Part shown: one piece after another, positions 35,781-45,746 of the stretch | Layout: every line of letters starts with the position of its first letter | How positions within the stretch are numbered: the stretch's first letter is position 1 | NCBI GenBank assembly: GCA_019873685.1 | Contig: JAIOAT010000010.1 | Span: forward strand, 1 to 64,000 | Origin: Chloroflexota bacterium | Lineage (GTDB): Bacteria; Chloroflexota; Anaerolineae; Aggregatilineales; Ch27 | Direction of reading: 5' to 3' | DNA: 64,000 nt | Translations under genes and position numbers: made by a program | Notes under the pieces: model-generated | Databases searched by the model: none | Told to the model about the DNA's origin: nothing | What the model saw: only the letters and a program-made list of their open reading frames with translations

Positions 35781-36599
35781 TCACAGCCAGCGGGCAATAA
35801 TGGCGTCCAGCGTCCCATCTTCAGCCAGCGCCGCCAGCGCCGTGTTGATCGCTTCCCACAGTTTGACGTTCCCGACCTGCACGGCAACTGCATACGGATC
35901 AGAAGTGACGTATTCCGGGGCCAGAGCCAGCCCATCGTGATCGCGCAGCCACAACCGGGCGGATATGGCATCGACCAGCGCGGCATCCGCTTCTCCGGCG
36001 CGGACAGCATCCAGCGCCGCGGCAGCCGTCTCATAGACCAGGATGTTGAGCGCGTGCAGGCGGCGCTCCCAGCGGCGCGCCTCCAGGTCGCCCTCTGTGC
36101 CGAACTCAACAGCCAGGCGGCGACCGTCCATGTCCTTTAGCGAGTCAATACCGGTGTCTGGCGGACGGACCAGCACCTGCCCGGCGTCAAAATAAGGGGC
36201 CGTGTAGCGGGCTTCGTGCAGGCGCAACGGGTCAATACGCAGGGCGGAAAAGAGGGCATCCGCCTGGTCAGCACGCAACGCATCGTACAGACCGTCATAG
36301 CCCATATTGATGAAGCGCACCGGCACGCTGAGCCTGTCCGCGACAGCGCGGGCGAGATCGATGTCCAGGCCGATGAGTTGACCGTTGCCGGTATCTACGG
36401 CAAAGGGGGGATAGCTGGCGTCAACACCGACGCGCAGTTCGCCATAGGGCAGCATGGGCTTCTCCGCGGGTGGGCGGATGAAGGTCACCCAGACCCAGCG
36501 CAGCACCGGGCGTCCGAAGAGCAGGGCGCCTGCCAGCGCCAGCACTGCCAGGCCGATCGCCGGCCAGCGGGATAGCGGGAGGCGTTGCCGGATGCTCAT
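35781..36599 (-). CDS. extracellular solute-binding protein, family 3
   Basis: A 272-residue polar-amino-acid-type binding protein. A single N-terminal hydrophobic segment (about 13-29) anchors or exports it. The body begins GELRVGVDASYPPFAVD and continues with the characteristic GLDIDLARAVADRLSVPVRFI, then ADALFSALRIDPLR and DMDGRRLAVEFGTEGD. No cysteine lipobox is evident. ATG at 36599 overlaps the preceding hydrolase stop (ATGA), showing coupling; the longer frame is just shadow. No permease or ATPase of a matching ABC importer is adjacent, so it could be a sensor or use distant transporter subunits. Confidence 0.88.
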   Translation of the reverse strand: MSIRQRLPLSRWPAIGLAVLALAGALLFGRPVLRWVWVTFIRPPAEKPMLPYGELRVGVDASYPPFAVDTGNGQLIGLDIDLARAVADRLSVPVRFINMGYDGLYDALRADQADALFSALRIDPLRLHEARYTAPYFDAGQVLVRPPDTGIDSLKDMDGRRLAVEFGTEGDLEARRWERRLHALNILVYETAAAALDAVRAGEADAALVDAISARLWLRDHDGLALAPEYVTSDPYAVAVQVGNVKLWEAINTALAALAEDGTLDAIIARWL

Positions 36600-37795
36600 G
36601 GCAGGGCGATCTCCCGGCCCTGGGCGTAGGCCTGTACGTACTCGTAGATCGGGCGCGGGCGGAAATCCGGGGTGAGGAAGGTGAAGTTGTCCGGGTAACT
36701 GCGGGTCGGGGCGGGATAGCGCAGCACCCACTGGCACAGCTTCTCCACATAAGGCATGTTCGCTTCTGCCCACTCGTAGCTGCCGATGGTGTACTGGATG
36801 CGCTGCAGGGGGCGCACTGCCTTGGTCCAGCGTGGGTGGTCGTTCCAGCCGGATTCGGTGACGTAGATCGGTTTGTCTGCGTCGCCATGAGCTTCCATGA
36901 TGGCCCGGATCAACTCAATGCGCCGGAAGTTGAGAATCTCCGGCCCCGGCTCGGCTTCCGGGGGGAAGGTAAAGCCGTAGGTGTGGACGGCCAGGGCGTC
37001 GAAGTAAGGCGCGGCGCCAGCCCGGTACATCCGCTCCAGGTAGATCAGATCGTTCAAGCCCCAGGGGCTGCCGTCCGGTTCCAGGGTCGGGGCCAGCGGC
37101 GCGGCCAGCACCACAACCGCCGGGTTGGCGGCTTTGGCGGCGGCGTAGGCCTGCTGCAGCAGGGCCACATAGCCAGCCGGGCTGACCATCCGGTAGCCCC
37201 ACTCAAAGGCCAGGTTCGGCTCATTCCAGATGATTAAGTAACCTACCGAATCGGCGTACCGCGCGGCAAACGCGGCGACGTAACGGGCGAAGTCCGGGTA
37301 GTGCGCTTCGTCCAGATAGTTGAGCGTGGTGTCTGCGCCGCGTCCAGCATCCAGCGCCGCCAGCCCGCCGGTTTGCGCCTCCGGACGCGCCCAGGCGGGC
37401 ACGTACCCCAGCCGGGCGATGACCTGCAGGCCCTGGTTGCGGGCATGGCGAATGATGCGGTCAGCCTGTTCCCAGTGGAAAGCGCCCGGCTGCGGTTCGA
37501 TATAGGCCCAGGGGAAGAACTCGACGATGGTATCTGCGCCCAGTTCCCGCACTAACTGGAGCGATCGCTGGATTTTCCATTCCTCCACTTCGTCGATCAG
37601 ACGGGTGTGCATGCAAAGTAGCGGCTGGGTGGTCTGTACGGTTTGCGGTGGCCCCAGGATGGCCCGCGGAGAAGCGGGACGCAGGAAGGCCAGCAGGAGC
37701 GCAACCAGCGCCAGGCGGAAGATCAGCGCTCGCCAGGCCCGCCAGGGCAGGCCAGCCAGACGCAACTCCCCCCAGATTCGCGGCGAGAATATCAT
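36596..37795 (-). CDS. clan GH-A glycoside hydrolase, membrane-anchored or secreted
   Basis: A 399-residue TIM-barrel hydrolase with an N-terminal hydrophobic segment (about 23-40). The retaining clan GH-A pair is clear: acid/base E192 in IIWNEPN and nucleophile E314 in YVTESGW. Supporting residues include FFPWAYIEPQPG and HTYGF. Family assignment (GH5, GH39 or a related group) is not safe by eye. It likely acts on beta-linked glycans outside the membrane. An AGGAG site precedes the ATG. It is translationally coupled to the solute-binding protein, suggesting a shared sugar-related job. Confidence 0.85.
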   Translation of the reverse strand: MIFSPRIWGELRLAGLPWRAWRALIFRLALVALLLAFLRPASPRAILGPPQTVQTTQPLLCMHTRLIDEVEEWKIQRSLQLVRELGADTIVEFFPWAYIEPQPGAFHWEQADRIIRHARNQGLQVIARLGYVPAWARPEAQTGGLAALDAGRGADTTLNYLDEAHYPDFARYVAAFAARYADSVGYLIIWNEPNLAFEWGYRMVSPAGYVALLQQAYAAAKAANPAVVVLAAPLAPTLEPDGSPWGLNDLIYLERMYRAGAAPYFDALAVHTYGFTFPPEAEPGPEILNFRRIELIRAIMEAHGDADKPIYVTESGWNDHPRWTKAVRPLQRIQYTIGSYEWAEANMPYVEKLCQWVLRYPAPTRSYPDNFTFLTPDFRPRPIYEYVQAYAQGREIALP

Positions 37796-37860
37796 CGCCC
37801 GTTGCTCCTCAGACCGTCTGCTCCCCGGCTTCCCGTCCCGCCAGGCCAGGCCGGGCCAAA

Positions 37861-37899
37861 CGAAAATCGGGTGTCTGGACGGTGTCAGGACACCCGATT
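37861..37899 (-). terminator. rho-independent terminator
   Basis: On the minus strand an 11-bp perfect stem (AATCGGGTGTC/GACACCCGATT) is followed by TTTTCGTTT. It closes the GH4-galT-membrane-protein transcript before the hydrolase gene. Confidence 0.8.
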
Positions 37900-37923
37900 A
37901 CGCATACTCATAGCAGCCAGCGC

Positions 37924-38181
37924 TCAGGACTTGCTGCCGATCTCCGTGATCTGGCGGATGAGTGTCAGCAGCGCCAGCGAAAGTTTCATCGCGTCGCCAG
38001 TTTTGATCTTGGTCGGCCCTTTGCTGGCGCTCTCTTCGGAGGCGCGGACGTACAGGTAAGCGGTCAGCAAGCCCAGAAACAGCCCGATCAGCGCACCGAT
38101 CAGGTAGGCGCTGGCCTTCCAGCTCAGGCCGCCAGTGGCGGGCGTCACCCGCTCGGTGGATGCATTGTTTTTAACGGTCAT
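37924..38181 (-). CDS. small single-pass membrane protein
   Basis: An 85-residue protein of unknown function, with one membrane helix at about 20-42 (SAYLIGALIGLFLGLLTAYLYV) followed by a basic helix and a C-terminal amphipathic helix (LSLALLTLIRQITEIG). ATG at 38181 is favoured because GAGGAG lies upstream. It overlaps the preceding membrane protein by 11 bp, so the two are translationally coupled and perhaps form a complex. It is the last gene before a strong terminator. Confidence 0.7.
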   Translation of the reverse strand: MTVKNNASTERVTPATGGLSWKASAYLIGALIGLFLGLLTAYLYVRASEESASKGPTKIKTGDAMKLSLALLTLIRQITEIGSKS

Positions 38182-38635
38182 CGGATCGCTTCTCCTCGCC
38201 TCTGCGCGCACGCGGCACGCTCAACAACCGCTCCCAGTAGGCCAGACGATGCTGCAGCGCGATGACTGGCTCGCTCACCCCCGGCACTTCCCGCCTGATG
38301 ATGGCGAGTTGCCCGATGATTCCCTGCCGCAACCGGGCCAGCGGACGCGCGATGTTCCCATGCACGCCCCAGAAGCCCAGCGCGGCGGCCATCAGGATCA
38401 GGGTCGGGATCAGGCAGATGATGGCCCAGGGGACCAGGATAAACATGATCGCCATCAGGTCAGCAATCATCCCGAACTGCAGCGGGTTGAGCAGGCCGAT
38501 GGCTAGCGCCAGCAACACGACAAGCAGCAACAGAGCGCCCGCCGCCGGGAGGACGATAGCGGTATAGACCTGGCGGCGGTGACGCTGTTCAGGCGTTGGG
38601 AGGGTCATGGCCGGCGACGTTCCTGTCTGGCGCAT
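38171..38635 (-). CDS. two-TM membrane protein
   Basis: A 154-residue protein of unknown family. Two long hydrophobic helices (about 26-50 and 56-90) are followed by a charged helical tail (IARPLARLRQGIIGQLAIIRREVPG). There is no signal peptidase site or cofactor motif. The ATG at 38635 has GAGG about 12 nt upstream; a second ATG at 38608 is possible. It follows galT by 49 bp and overlaps the small single-pass protein gene. Confidence 0.7.
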   Translation of the reverse strand: MRQTGTSPAMTLPTPEQRHRRQVYTAIVLPAAGALLLLVVLLALAIGLLNPLQFGMIADLMAIMFILVPWAIICLIPTLILMAAALGFWGVHGNIARPLARLRQGIIGQLAIIRREVPGVSEPVIALQHRLAYWERLLSVPRARRGEEKRSDDR

Positions 38636-38684
38636 CGAAACACGTCCTCAAGCAGGCTGCATTCTACCATACTTCCCGGCAGGC

Positions 38685-39808
<1,124 letters not shown>

Positions 39809-39813
39809 AGGAT

Positions 39814-41127
39814 CTAGTGATACGCCGGCAACCAGTCGCCATGAGCCTCAATGAGGTCATCGACGAGGTTCCAGATTTGCTCCAGGTCAAGCTCAGCGGC
39901 GGTGTGTGGATCAAGCATGGCCGCGTGATAAATGTGCTCGCGCTTGCCGCTCAGCGCCGCCTCAACGGTCAGCGCCTGCACGTTGATGTTGGTCTGGATG
40001 AGGGCGGCCAGATGAACCGGCAGGCGTCCAATCCGGGTGGGCTGCACGCCGTTTTTGTCGACCAGGCAGGGCACTTCCACACAGCACTCGCGCGGCAGGT
40101 TGTCGATCAGACCGTCATTCATGACGTTACCATAGATCACGCACGGCTGGCCAGTTTCGATGCTGCGGATGATGTGGGAGCCGTATTCATGGGATCGCTC
40201 GATGTACAGCGGCTCGTTACGATCTTCCAGCGCGGCGCGTAACCCCTCCCACCCGGCGATCTGCGCCTCGCAGCGGGCGATATATTCATCGAGCGGGATG
40301 TTGAACTTTTCGATCAGGTCGGGACGGTCGCGCTTGATGAACCAGGGTGTGTACTCGCTGAAGTGCTCGCTGGATTCGGTGACGAAGTAACCCAGCCGTT
40401 TGAACATCTCGTAACGTACCCGGTTCCAGGCCGGGACGCGGTCTTCTTCGATCACCTGGCGGATGCGCGGGTAGAGGTCTTCGACGGTGCCATCTGGCAG
40501 GCGGCGCTCAAAACGCAGGTAGAACGCCATGTGGTTGATGCCTGCGCAGAGGTAGTTGATCTCCTCGATTGGCACACTGATGTCCCGGGCAAGTTGCTCG
40601 GCGGTTCCCTGAACGCTATGGCACAGCCCGACCGTCTTGATCCTTGTGGCGCGGTTGAGCGCCCAGCACAGGATGGCCATCGGGTTGACGTAGTTCAGGT
40701 GGACGACATCCGGGCACAGTTCCTCCATGTCCCGGCACATCTCCAGGAAGACGGGGATAGTGCGCAGGCCGCGCATGATCCCGCCGACGCCCAGCGTGTC
40801 GGCGATGGTCTGGCGCAACCCGTATTTCTTGGGCACTTCAAAGTCGATCACTGTGCCGGGCTTATAACCGGCAACCTGGAACATGCTGATGACGTAGTCG
40901 GCGCCGTCCAGGGCGCGCCGGCGGTCTGTGGTGGCTTCGATCGTTGCCGGGACCTTAAGCGCTTCCACCACCTTGTGCCCGACAATCTCAGACGTGTGCA
41001 GACGGTCAGGGTCAATGTCATACAGGGTGATGGTCGACTCGGCCAGTTCCGGAAAGCTCAGGATATCGCCCATCAAGTTCTTGGCAAAGACCGTGCTGCC
41101 AGCGCCAATGAAGGTGATCTTCGGCAT
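39814..41127 (-). CDS. GH4-family alpha-glucosidase/alpha-galactosidase
   Basis: An NAD- and Mn-dependent glycosidase of 437 residues. Visible features include the Rossmann start [27 protein letters not shown] for NAD ribose, VNPM (147-150) and Mn ligands C169 (GLCHSVQGT) and H199 (INHMAFYL). The CHS-type motif fits the alpha-galactosidase/alpha-glucosidase (MelA/AglA) branch, and galT next door favours galactosides. ATG at 41127 has GGAG 7 nt upstream; the longer frame to 41160 is not supported. Confidence 0.94.
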   Translation of the reverse strand: MPKITFIGAGSTVFAKNLMGDILSFPELAESTITLYDIDPDRLHTSEIVGHKVVEALKVPATIEATTDRRRALDGADYVISMFQVAGYKPGTVIDFEVPKKYGLRQTIADTLGVGGIMRGLRTIPVFLEMCRDMEELCPDVVHLNYVNPMAILCWALNRATRIKTVGLCHSVQGTAEQLARDISVPIEEINYLCAGINHMAFYLRFERRLPDGTVEDLYPRIRQVIEEDRVPAWNRVRYEMFKRLGYFVTESSEHFSEYTPWFIKRDRPDLIEKFNIPLDEYIARCEAQIAGWEGLRAALEDRNEPLYIERSHEYGSHIIRSIETGQPCVIYGNVMNDGLIDNLPRECCVEVPCLVDKNGVQPTRIGRLPVHLAALIQTNINVQALTVEAALSGKREHIYHAAMLDPHTAAELDLEQIWNLVDDLIEAHGDWLPAYH

Positions 41128-41196
41128 GCTGTCACTCCACTGTTGGTACGGTAGCTGCACTGATGCATGCAGACAGGCTGGCCCGGCGGCGCGGGC

Positions 41197-42330
41197 CTAG
41201 CCTGTCACATCCAGCCTGAACTCATAGGTGGCCGTCGCGCCCGGCCATTCGGTCTCCACGCGCAGGATATAACTGCCCGGCGCCGCTACGACATCATAGA
41301 GCGCGATCGGGTTGCCAGGAATCTGCAGCCGTCCGAGTTCGCGGGTGCGCGCGCTGTTGAGCAGTGTGAAGGTCATGCTGAGCGGTCCGCCCGCCGCCGA
41401 ATCAATGCGGAGGGTGTCACCGCTGGTGACCTCCATTGATGCGCCTTCGCCAGCCGTCGAGAAGTCGCTGCAGCTCCGCGCGCCGTCCTGGCTGATGGTG
41501 CAGAAGCTGACGCTGTACGGCTGCAGGACCGTCCGCCCGCGAACGATCACCACCTCCGGCGCGGCGACCTGCGGAGCCGGGGTGGGAGGCAGTGGTGTAG
41601 GCGGCAGGGTCGGCGTGGCCGTGGCGGGTTCAGCGGTGGGAGGAAGCGCCGTAGCAGTAGGCTGGACTTCCACCGGAGTCGTGGCCGTTGGTTCCGGCGG
41701 TTCTGTTGGCGATGGCTCTGGCGTGGCCGTTGGCTTTTCCAGGGCGGGAAGCTGAGTGGGCGGCTCAGTCGGTTCGATGATGGCAGTCTCAGTTGGTGCA
41801 GCGGCCACCGCTCCGGCCACATCCAGCGCAAAGATGGAGGAGACGAAGCCCATTTCGCCTTCCAGGATCGGATATTCCGCTACCAGCGCCAGCCGGTGAG
41901 CGCCCGGCTCAAGATCGACCTGGTAGTCCAGACTGGCTGGCGGCGGGGCGGGCAACTCGATTTCCGTGGGCGCGCCACCGGCATCGAGATCGTCCAGCAG
42001 GCGGATGTAAAGGTGCGCCGGCGGGCCAAGCTCGCTATCAATGGTGAAAGTGACAATATCACCCTGGCTGACGGACAGTACATCCTCAGGTTGCGTATCC
42101 AGCGGGTCTGGCTCGCAGCGGATGTCATTGGCTGCCTGGAGCCAGCAATAGGCCCCGGCCAGGCCGTCGGTCACGGTTTCTCCCGTGCTCAGGCGGATGG
42201 CAGGCCGGGCGGGCACCGGCGCCAGTGTTGCGCCTGTACCTGCCGTTTGCTCTGCCGGGGGCGGGGCGGTGGTGCAGGCGACCATGACGAGGAGTGCGCT
42301 CAACAGGATTACGCTTACGGTCTTTTTCAT
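41197..42330 (-). CDS. lipoprotein with two beta-sandwich domains and a Thr/Pro/Glu linker
   Basis: A 377-residue exported protein. The signal ends MVAC with C19 as the probable lipidated residue. Two similar beta-rich domains (about 40-175 and 265-377) each contain a C-x(2,7)-C loop near a YCW or SFCT strand, an SGDTL/SQGDIV strand and a terminal PGxHRL/PGSYIL-type strand. They flank a PTATPEPSPTEPPEPT-type spacer (about 180-260). This architecture suits a surface protein with a stalk, perhaps ligand-binding. ATG at 42330 has a GGGGAG site 8 nt upstream. Confidence 0.78.
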   Translation of the reverse strand: MKKTVSVILLSALLVMVACTTAPPPAEQTAGTGATLAPVPARPAIRLSTGETVTDGLAGAYCWLQAANDIRCEPDPLDTQPEDVLSVSQGDIVTFTIDSELGPPAHLYIRLLDDLDAGGAPTEIELPAPPPASLDYQVDLEPGAHRLALVAEYPILEGEMGFVSSIFALDVAGAVAAAPTETAIIEPTEPPTQLPALEKPTATPEPSPTEPPEPTATTPVEVQPTATALPPTAEPATATPTLPPTPLPPTPAPQVAAPEVVIVRGRTVLQPYSVSFCTISQDGARSCSDFSTAGEGASMEVTSGDTLRIDSAAGGPLSMTFTLLNSARTRELGRLQIPGNPIALYDVVAAPGSYILRVETEWPGATATYEFRLDVTG

Positions 42331-42391
42331 CGTCTGTACTCCCCTGCAAAAACGGCGTAGGGCAGGCGCTCCACGCGCAAATACCTGTTGT

Positions 42392-43132
42392 CTACTGCGG
42401 ATCGGTAGCCGGCGGCTGCCGATTCGCTTCCATCCACCGGACGGCGAAGTCCACCAGCGGGCGCTGCCGCATGAATAGCGCCCGGCCACAACCCACCGTC
42501 CCTTGCCGAACCTGGCCGGTGGCGTTAAAGGCTTCTCCCAGTTGCTCGAAGTCGCTGCAGTCCAGATCGAGATCGGGGATATCCACCCAGCGACGTGCGC
42601 CGTTATCCATGATCGGCGCACCCTGCACAACGGTCTTTTTGCCGGGGTAGCTGGCCCGATACTCGGCAAGGTGCAGCGATGTGTTGTTGCCATGACCGAC
42701 GCCCAGGAGCAGCACCCAACCATCCAGCTCGTAGATTCGCGCCAGCGGCGAACCTTCCCCCAGGCTGTAGGCCAGGGAGTGCCCGGCGGTGATAGCCGCG
42801 GCGTGTCTGCCACGAGCTGCGAACGAACTCTGCGGATGATTGCTGCGCAGGACGCCGGGCGCTTTGCGGAAACATTCCGCTATCGCGCCCATGCCCCGCG
42901 TCGGTGTCAGGTCAGGATCAAAAGCCGGCATGGACTGGCGGATCGCTTCCCACCATTCAGGGGGGACAGGCGGGTTGACCCATCGCGCCGGATCAGATAG
43001 TTCGCCGGAGTGGGCCGGCATGACGAGCGTCCCTTCCGGCCCCAGGACGGCCTCAAGGGCGTGGATGACGGCAACCGGCCCGCCGCAGACCCAGCCCAGA
43101 CTGCTGAGGGAACTGTGCACCAGCACAACCAT
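42392..43132 (-). CDS. aminoglycoside N3-acetyltransferase-like protein, 5' end rearranged
   Basis: The main body of an AAC(3)/YokD-family acyltransferase (246 residues from the internal ATG at 43132). Family landmarks are [24 protein letters not shown], the conserved [28 protein letters not shown] and an EG-rich core; the enzyme would use acetyl-CoA. Homology clearly extends upstream to 43174, but there the frame has no normal start. The upstream DNA is a near copy of the same 5' region in another frame. Translation may re-initiate at 43132, or the gene may be decaying. The substrate need not be a drug. Confidence 0.7.
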   Translation of the reverse strand: MVVLVHSSLSSLGWVCGGPVAVIHALEAVLGPEGTLVMPAHSGELSDPARWVNPPVPPEWWEAIRQSMPAFDPDLTPTRGMGAIAECFRKAPGVLRSNHPQSSFAARGRHAAAITAGHSLAYSLGEGSPLARIYELDGWVLLLGVGHGNNTSLHLAEYRASYPGKKTVVQGAPIMDNGARRWVDIPDLDLDCSDFEQLGEAFNATGQVRQGTVGCGRALFMRQRPLVDFAVRWMEANRQPPATDPQ

Positions 43133-43174
43133 GCCCCGCTGGAGGCCCAGGGCACTCAGGTCTTCAACCAGGGT
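43026..43174. repeat. tandem repeat copy A in acetyltransferase gene
   Basis: This 149-bp unit matches 43177-43325 without gaps, with 13 mismatches (about 91% identity). The period is 151 bp, not a multiple of three. It encodes the [10 protein letters not shown]...PEGTL segment in the frame of the downstream body. Confidence 0.9.
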
Positions 43175-43379
43175 ATAGCGTCCCTTCCGGTCCCAGGACG
43201 GTCTCAAGGGCGCGGATGACGGCGACCGGCCCGCCGCAGACCCAGCCCAGACTACTGAGCGAACTGTGCACCAGGACAATCATGCCTCGCTGAAGACCCA
43301 GGGCAGTCAGGTCCTCAACCAGGGTTTCAACGGTGACCGGCCGGCTGCCGGTGCGGGCGATCACTGCTGCTTCGCTCAC
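43164..43379 (-). pseudogene. N-terminal fragment of an AAC(3)-like gene
   Basis: A 71-codon frame that starts normally (MSEAAVIARTGSRPVTVETLVEDL...) and continues through GPEGTL, where the family should carry on. It instead runs into the second repeat copy and stops after YPG at TGA. Its ATG overlaps the upstream YjjX-type stop by 4 bp, the arrangement of a genuine gene start. It probably represents the original 5' end of the acetyltransferase gene, or the remnant of a deleted tandem paralogue. Confidence 0.75.
43177..43325. repeat. tandem repeat copy B in acetyltransferase gene
   Basis: The second 149-bp unit, in frame with the normal N-terminal start at 43379. Of 13 differences from copy A only four change an amino acid (T/S, I/V, R/H and T/A), so both copies diverged under protein-level constraint. 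Confidence 0.9.
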
Positions 43380-43921
43380 GGCTGCTCCCTGCTGTAGTAC
43401 GCCGGGCTGAGGAATGGCGCCAGCGCCAGGCGCAGGATATGAGCATAGGCGCTCTGTCGGGATTCCAGACCGGCGGTCAGAATGCCGATCGCCCCCAGGT
43501 CATGCTTGGTGTTGCGCCGACCGGTCAGGGCATCCATCACAGAACCCAGTTCCATGCCAGTGGCCAGCAATTCGGTGGCTGCTGGCGGCAGTAGCATATG
43601 CGAGCCGCCGCCGACGCCAAGCCGTCCATCCCTGCCGATCACAGCACACCAGGCGCAGGTCATCAGCCCCAATTCGGTCTCGATCAGGCCGCCTTCAAAA
43701 CCGATGGCAAGGTCGGCGCCAGTCTGTTCCAGGGCCGCGCGCGCCCGATGGAGAGCGCCGGCGCGGGTTTCTTCCTCGCCCCAGGGCTGAACGGAGACGC
43801 CGGAAGGCGCGTCAACAGCTGTGAAGCTGGCGGCGGGGAATAGCTCCGCCAGTACCTCCTGCGCCGCTGCGCGCTTGACCGGATTGCGTGAGCCGATGGC
43901 GATTCGAATCCCGTTGTGCAT
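43376..43921 (-). CDS. inosine/xanthosine triphosphatase-like NTPase (YjjX/DUF84)
   Basis: A 181-residue house-cleaning nucleotidase. Family features are IAIGSRNPVKRAAAQEVL at the N-terminus, SGVSVQPWGEEETRAGALHRA, IGFEGGLI and SVMDALTGRRNTKHDLGAIGILTAG. It should hydrolyse non-canonical purine triphosphates such as ITP and XTP. The start is set to 43921: an extended -10 (TGC-TACAAT) lies exactly 7 nt upstream and no Shine-Dalgarno exists, so the mRNA is probably leaderless. The ATG at 43930 falls inside that -10. It heads a minus-strand run with the acetyltransferase and lipoprotein. Confidence 0.9.
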   Translation of the reverse strand: MHNGIRIAIGSRNPVKRAAAQEVLAELFPAASFTAVDAPSGVSVQPWGEEETRAGALHRARAALEQTGADLAIGFEGGLIETELGLMTCAWCAVIGRDGRLGVGGGSHMLLPPAATELLATGMELGSVMDALTGRRNTKHDLGAIGILTAGLESRQSAYAHILRLALAPFLSPAYYSREQP

Positions 43922-43928
43922 GGGTCGC

Positions 43929-43937
43929 ATTGTAGCA
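43929..43937 (-). promoter_or_regulatory. extended -10 promoter giving a leaderless YjjX-type mRNA
   Basis: On the minus strand TGC-TACAAT ends 7 nt before the ATG at 43921. The -35 is poor, as tolerated with an extended -10. Confidence 0.6.
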
Positions 43938-44013
43938 TCATGCCCGGCGCCGTGCCACTGAGCTTGCGGGATGCGTTATAGTAAGCGCGTACGGCGCGAA
44001 AACGGGAGAAGAC

Positions 44014-45723
44014 ATGTACTTCGACGTATTCACCATCAACGCCCTGGTGGACGAACTGACTGACCGGATCGTTGGCGGGCGGGTGCAAAAGATCATCGAC
44101 ATGAGCGAGCGCGCGGTGGGCCTGGAGATCTACGCCAGCCATGAGCGCTACTACCTGATTCTGGATGCTACCCCTGCCCGGCCTCATGCGCTGCTCAGCG
44201 GCGAAAAGGTGCGTCGTGGTTTGCCACACCCCGCCCAGCTTGGCTTGCTGCTCCGGCGTTATGTTGAAGGCGGGTTCGTTGAAGCGATCAGCCAGCCAGC
44301 CTGGGAGCGCATGTTCACGCTGCACATTGACAGCCCGGAGGGCGTCAGCGAGGTGATCTTCGAGGGGATCGAGCGCCGGGCGAACATCCTGCTGGTGCAG
44401 GAAGGGGTGATCCTGGACTGTATCCGCCGGGTGGGGGCGGCAGAGAACCGGGTACGGGTGAGCCTGCCGGGGCGTGATTATGTACCGCCACCCAGGCAGA
44501 CAGGCAGGATACAGCCCGATATGGTGACTCTGGGCGATCTGGAAGATTGCCTGGAAGCGGATCCGGGCGAGCCAGCCTGGCGGGCGCTGACCGGGCGGCT
44601 GCTGGGCGTCAGTCCACTGCTGGCGCGGGAGGTGATCTTCCGGGCGGCAGGCGAGCCAAACGCCAGGGCCGGCGATACCAGTGTGCGGGCGGTAGCCCAG
44701 GCGCTACACGATGTCCTGACGCCCCTGTTGCAACGTGACTGGCAACCCGGTTGTCTTGTCGATCAGGCTGGTCGGGTGGTTGCTTATGCGCCCGGCCCGC
44801 TGACTTACCGGGATAGCTGGCAGCCGGCGGCGTCAATGAGCGCGGCGCTGGCAGCCTATTATGGCGCCCCGGTCGGCGAGGAAGCCTATGAAGAAGCCAA
44901 GCGGCCGGTCCGCGAACAGCTGGAAGAGGCGATCGCGCGGGTCAGCCACAAGGCAGAGGCGATGCGCCGGTCACTCAAAGACCAGAGTGAACTGGACGCC
45001 CTGCGTCAGGCGGGGGAACTGTTACTGGCCTACCAGTACACCATCCCGCCGGGGGCAACCACCTTTGCCGCCCAGTACGACCCCGATGGCCCGCCGATCA
45101 CGATCACGCTCGACCCGGCGCTTTCCGCCTTGGAGAACGCCAGGCAATACTTTGCCCGCTATGACAAAGCCAAACGCGCCCTGGCCGATGTCCCGGAGCG
45201 GCTGGCTGCCGCCGAGCAGGAGCTGGCTTTCCTGCGTCAGCTGGAGACCGACCTGGCGCTGGCGGCAAGCTGGCCGGAGATCGACGAAGTGCGCGACGCG
45301 CTGGAGCGTGACGGCTACTGGCGCGGGCCGCGCCAGGCGCGCCCGCAGGGCGGCAAGCCCGCGCCGCTGCGGGTGGAAACACCGGAGGGTTTCACGATCT
45401 GGGTGGGACGCAACGCCCGCCAGAACGAGCAGGTCACGTTTGGCAAGGGCGCTCCGGAAGACCTCTGGCTGCATGCGCGCGGCATTCCGGGCGCCCACGT
45501 GATCATCCGCGCGGAGGGTCGGGCGGTACCGGATGCCGTGATCCGGCGGGCAGCGGAACTGGCCGCCTATTACAGCGCAGCGCGGGCGGAGGGGCGTGTT
45601 CTGGTGGATGTTACGCTGCGCAAGTATGTACGCAAGATCAAGGGCGGCAAGCCAGGTATGGTCACCTACCGCCATGAAACCGCCCGCGAGGTTACCCCTC
45701 GCGGGCTGGACGATGAGACCTGA
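44014..45723 (+). CDS. rqcH: ribosome quality control protein RqcH/Rqc2 (NFACT, FbpA-like)
   Basis: Binds obstructed 50S subunits with peptidyl-tRNA and directs alanine tailing of stalled peptides. In 569 residues: NFACT-N (1 to about 175), starting MYFDVFTINALVDEL; helix-hairpin-helix region to about 280; coiled coil (about 290-440); and the NFACT-R RNA-binding domain (about 450-560) with VGRNARQNEQVTF, DLWLHARGIPGAHVII and KYVRKIKGGKPGMV. The length is normal. A GGGAGAAG site precedes the ATG and a TATAGT -10-like box is at 43977. Older annotations call this family fibronectin-binding proteins. Confidence 0.94.
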   Translation: MYFDVFTINALVDELTDRIVGGRVQKIIDMSERAVGLEIYASHERYYLILDATPARPHALLSGEKVRRGLPHPAQLGLLLRRYVEGGFVEAISQPAWERMFTLHIDSPEGVSEVIFEGIERRANILLVQEGVILDCIRRVGAAENRVRVSLPGRDYVPPPRQTGRIQPDMVTLGDLEDCLEADPGEPAWRALTGRLLGVSPLLAREVIFRAAGEPNARAGDTSVRAVAQALHDVLTPLLQRDWQPGCLVDQAGRVVAYAPGPLTYRDSWQPAASMSAALAAYYGAPVGEEAYEEAKRPVREQLEEAIARVSHKAEAMRRSLKDQSELDALRQAGELLLAYQYTIPPGATTFAAQYDPDGPPITITLDPALSALENARQYFARYDKAKRALADVPERLAAAEQELAFLRQLETDLALAASWPEIDEVRDALERDGYWRGPRQARPQGGKPAPLRVETPEGFTIWVGRNARQNEQVTFGKGAPEDLWLHARGIPGAHVIIRAEGRAVPDAVIRRAAELAAYYSAARAEGRVLVDVTLRKYVRKIKGGKPGMVTYRHETAREVTPRGLDDET

Positions 45724-45746
45724 ATGCGCCGCTGGTCGTCCCTGGC

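Noticed and set aside
42331..42813. N-terminal extension of the lipoprotein gene
   Set aside because: It would overlap the acetyltransferase gene; the ATG at 42330 has a good ribosome site and starts a signal peptide.
43164..43180. In-frame TGA in the acetyltransferase fragment as selenocysteine, given selB nearby
   Set aside because: The sequence after TGA does not continue the family; the frame change is explained by the 151-bp repeat.
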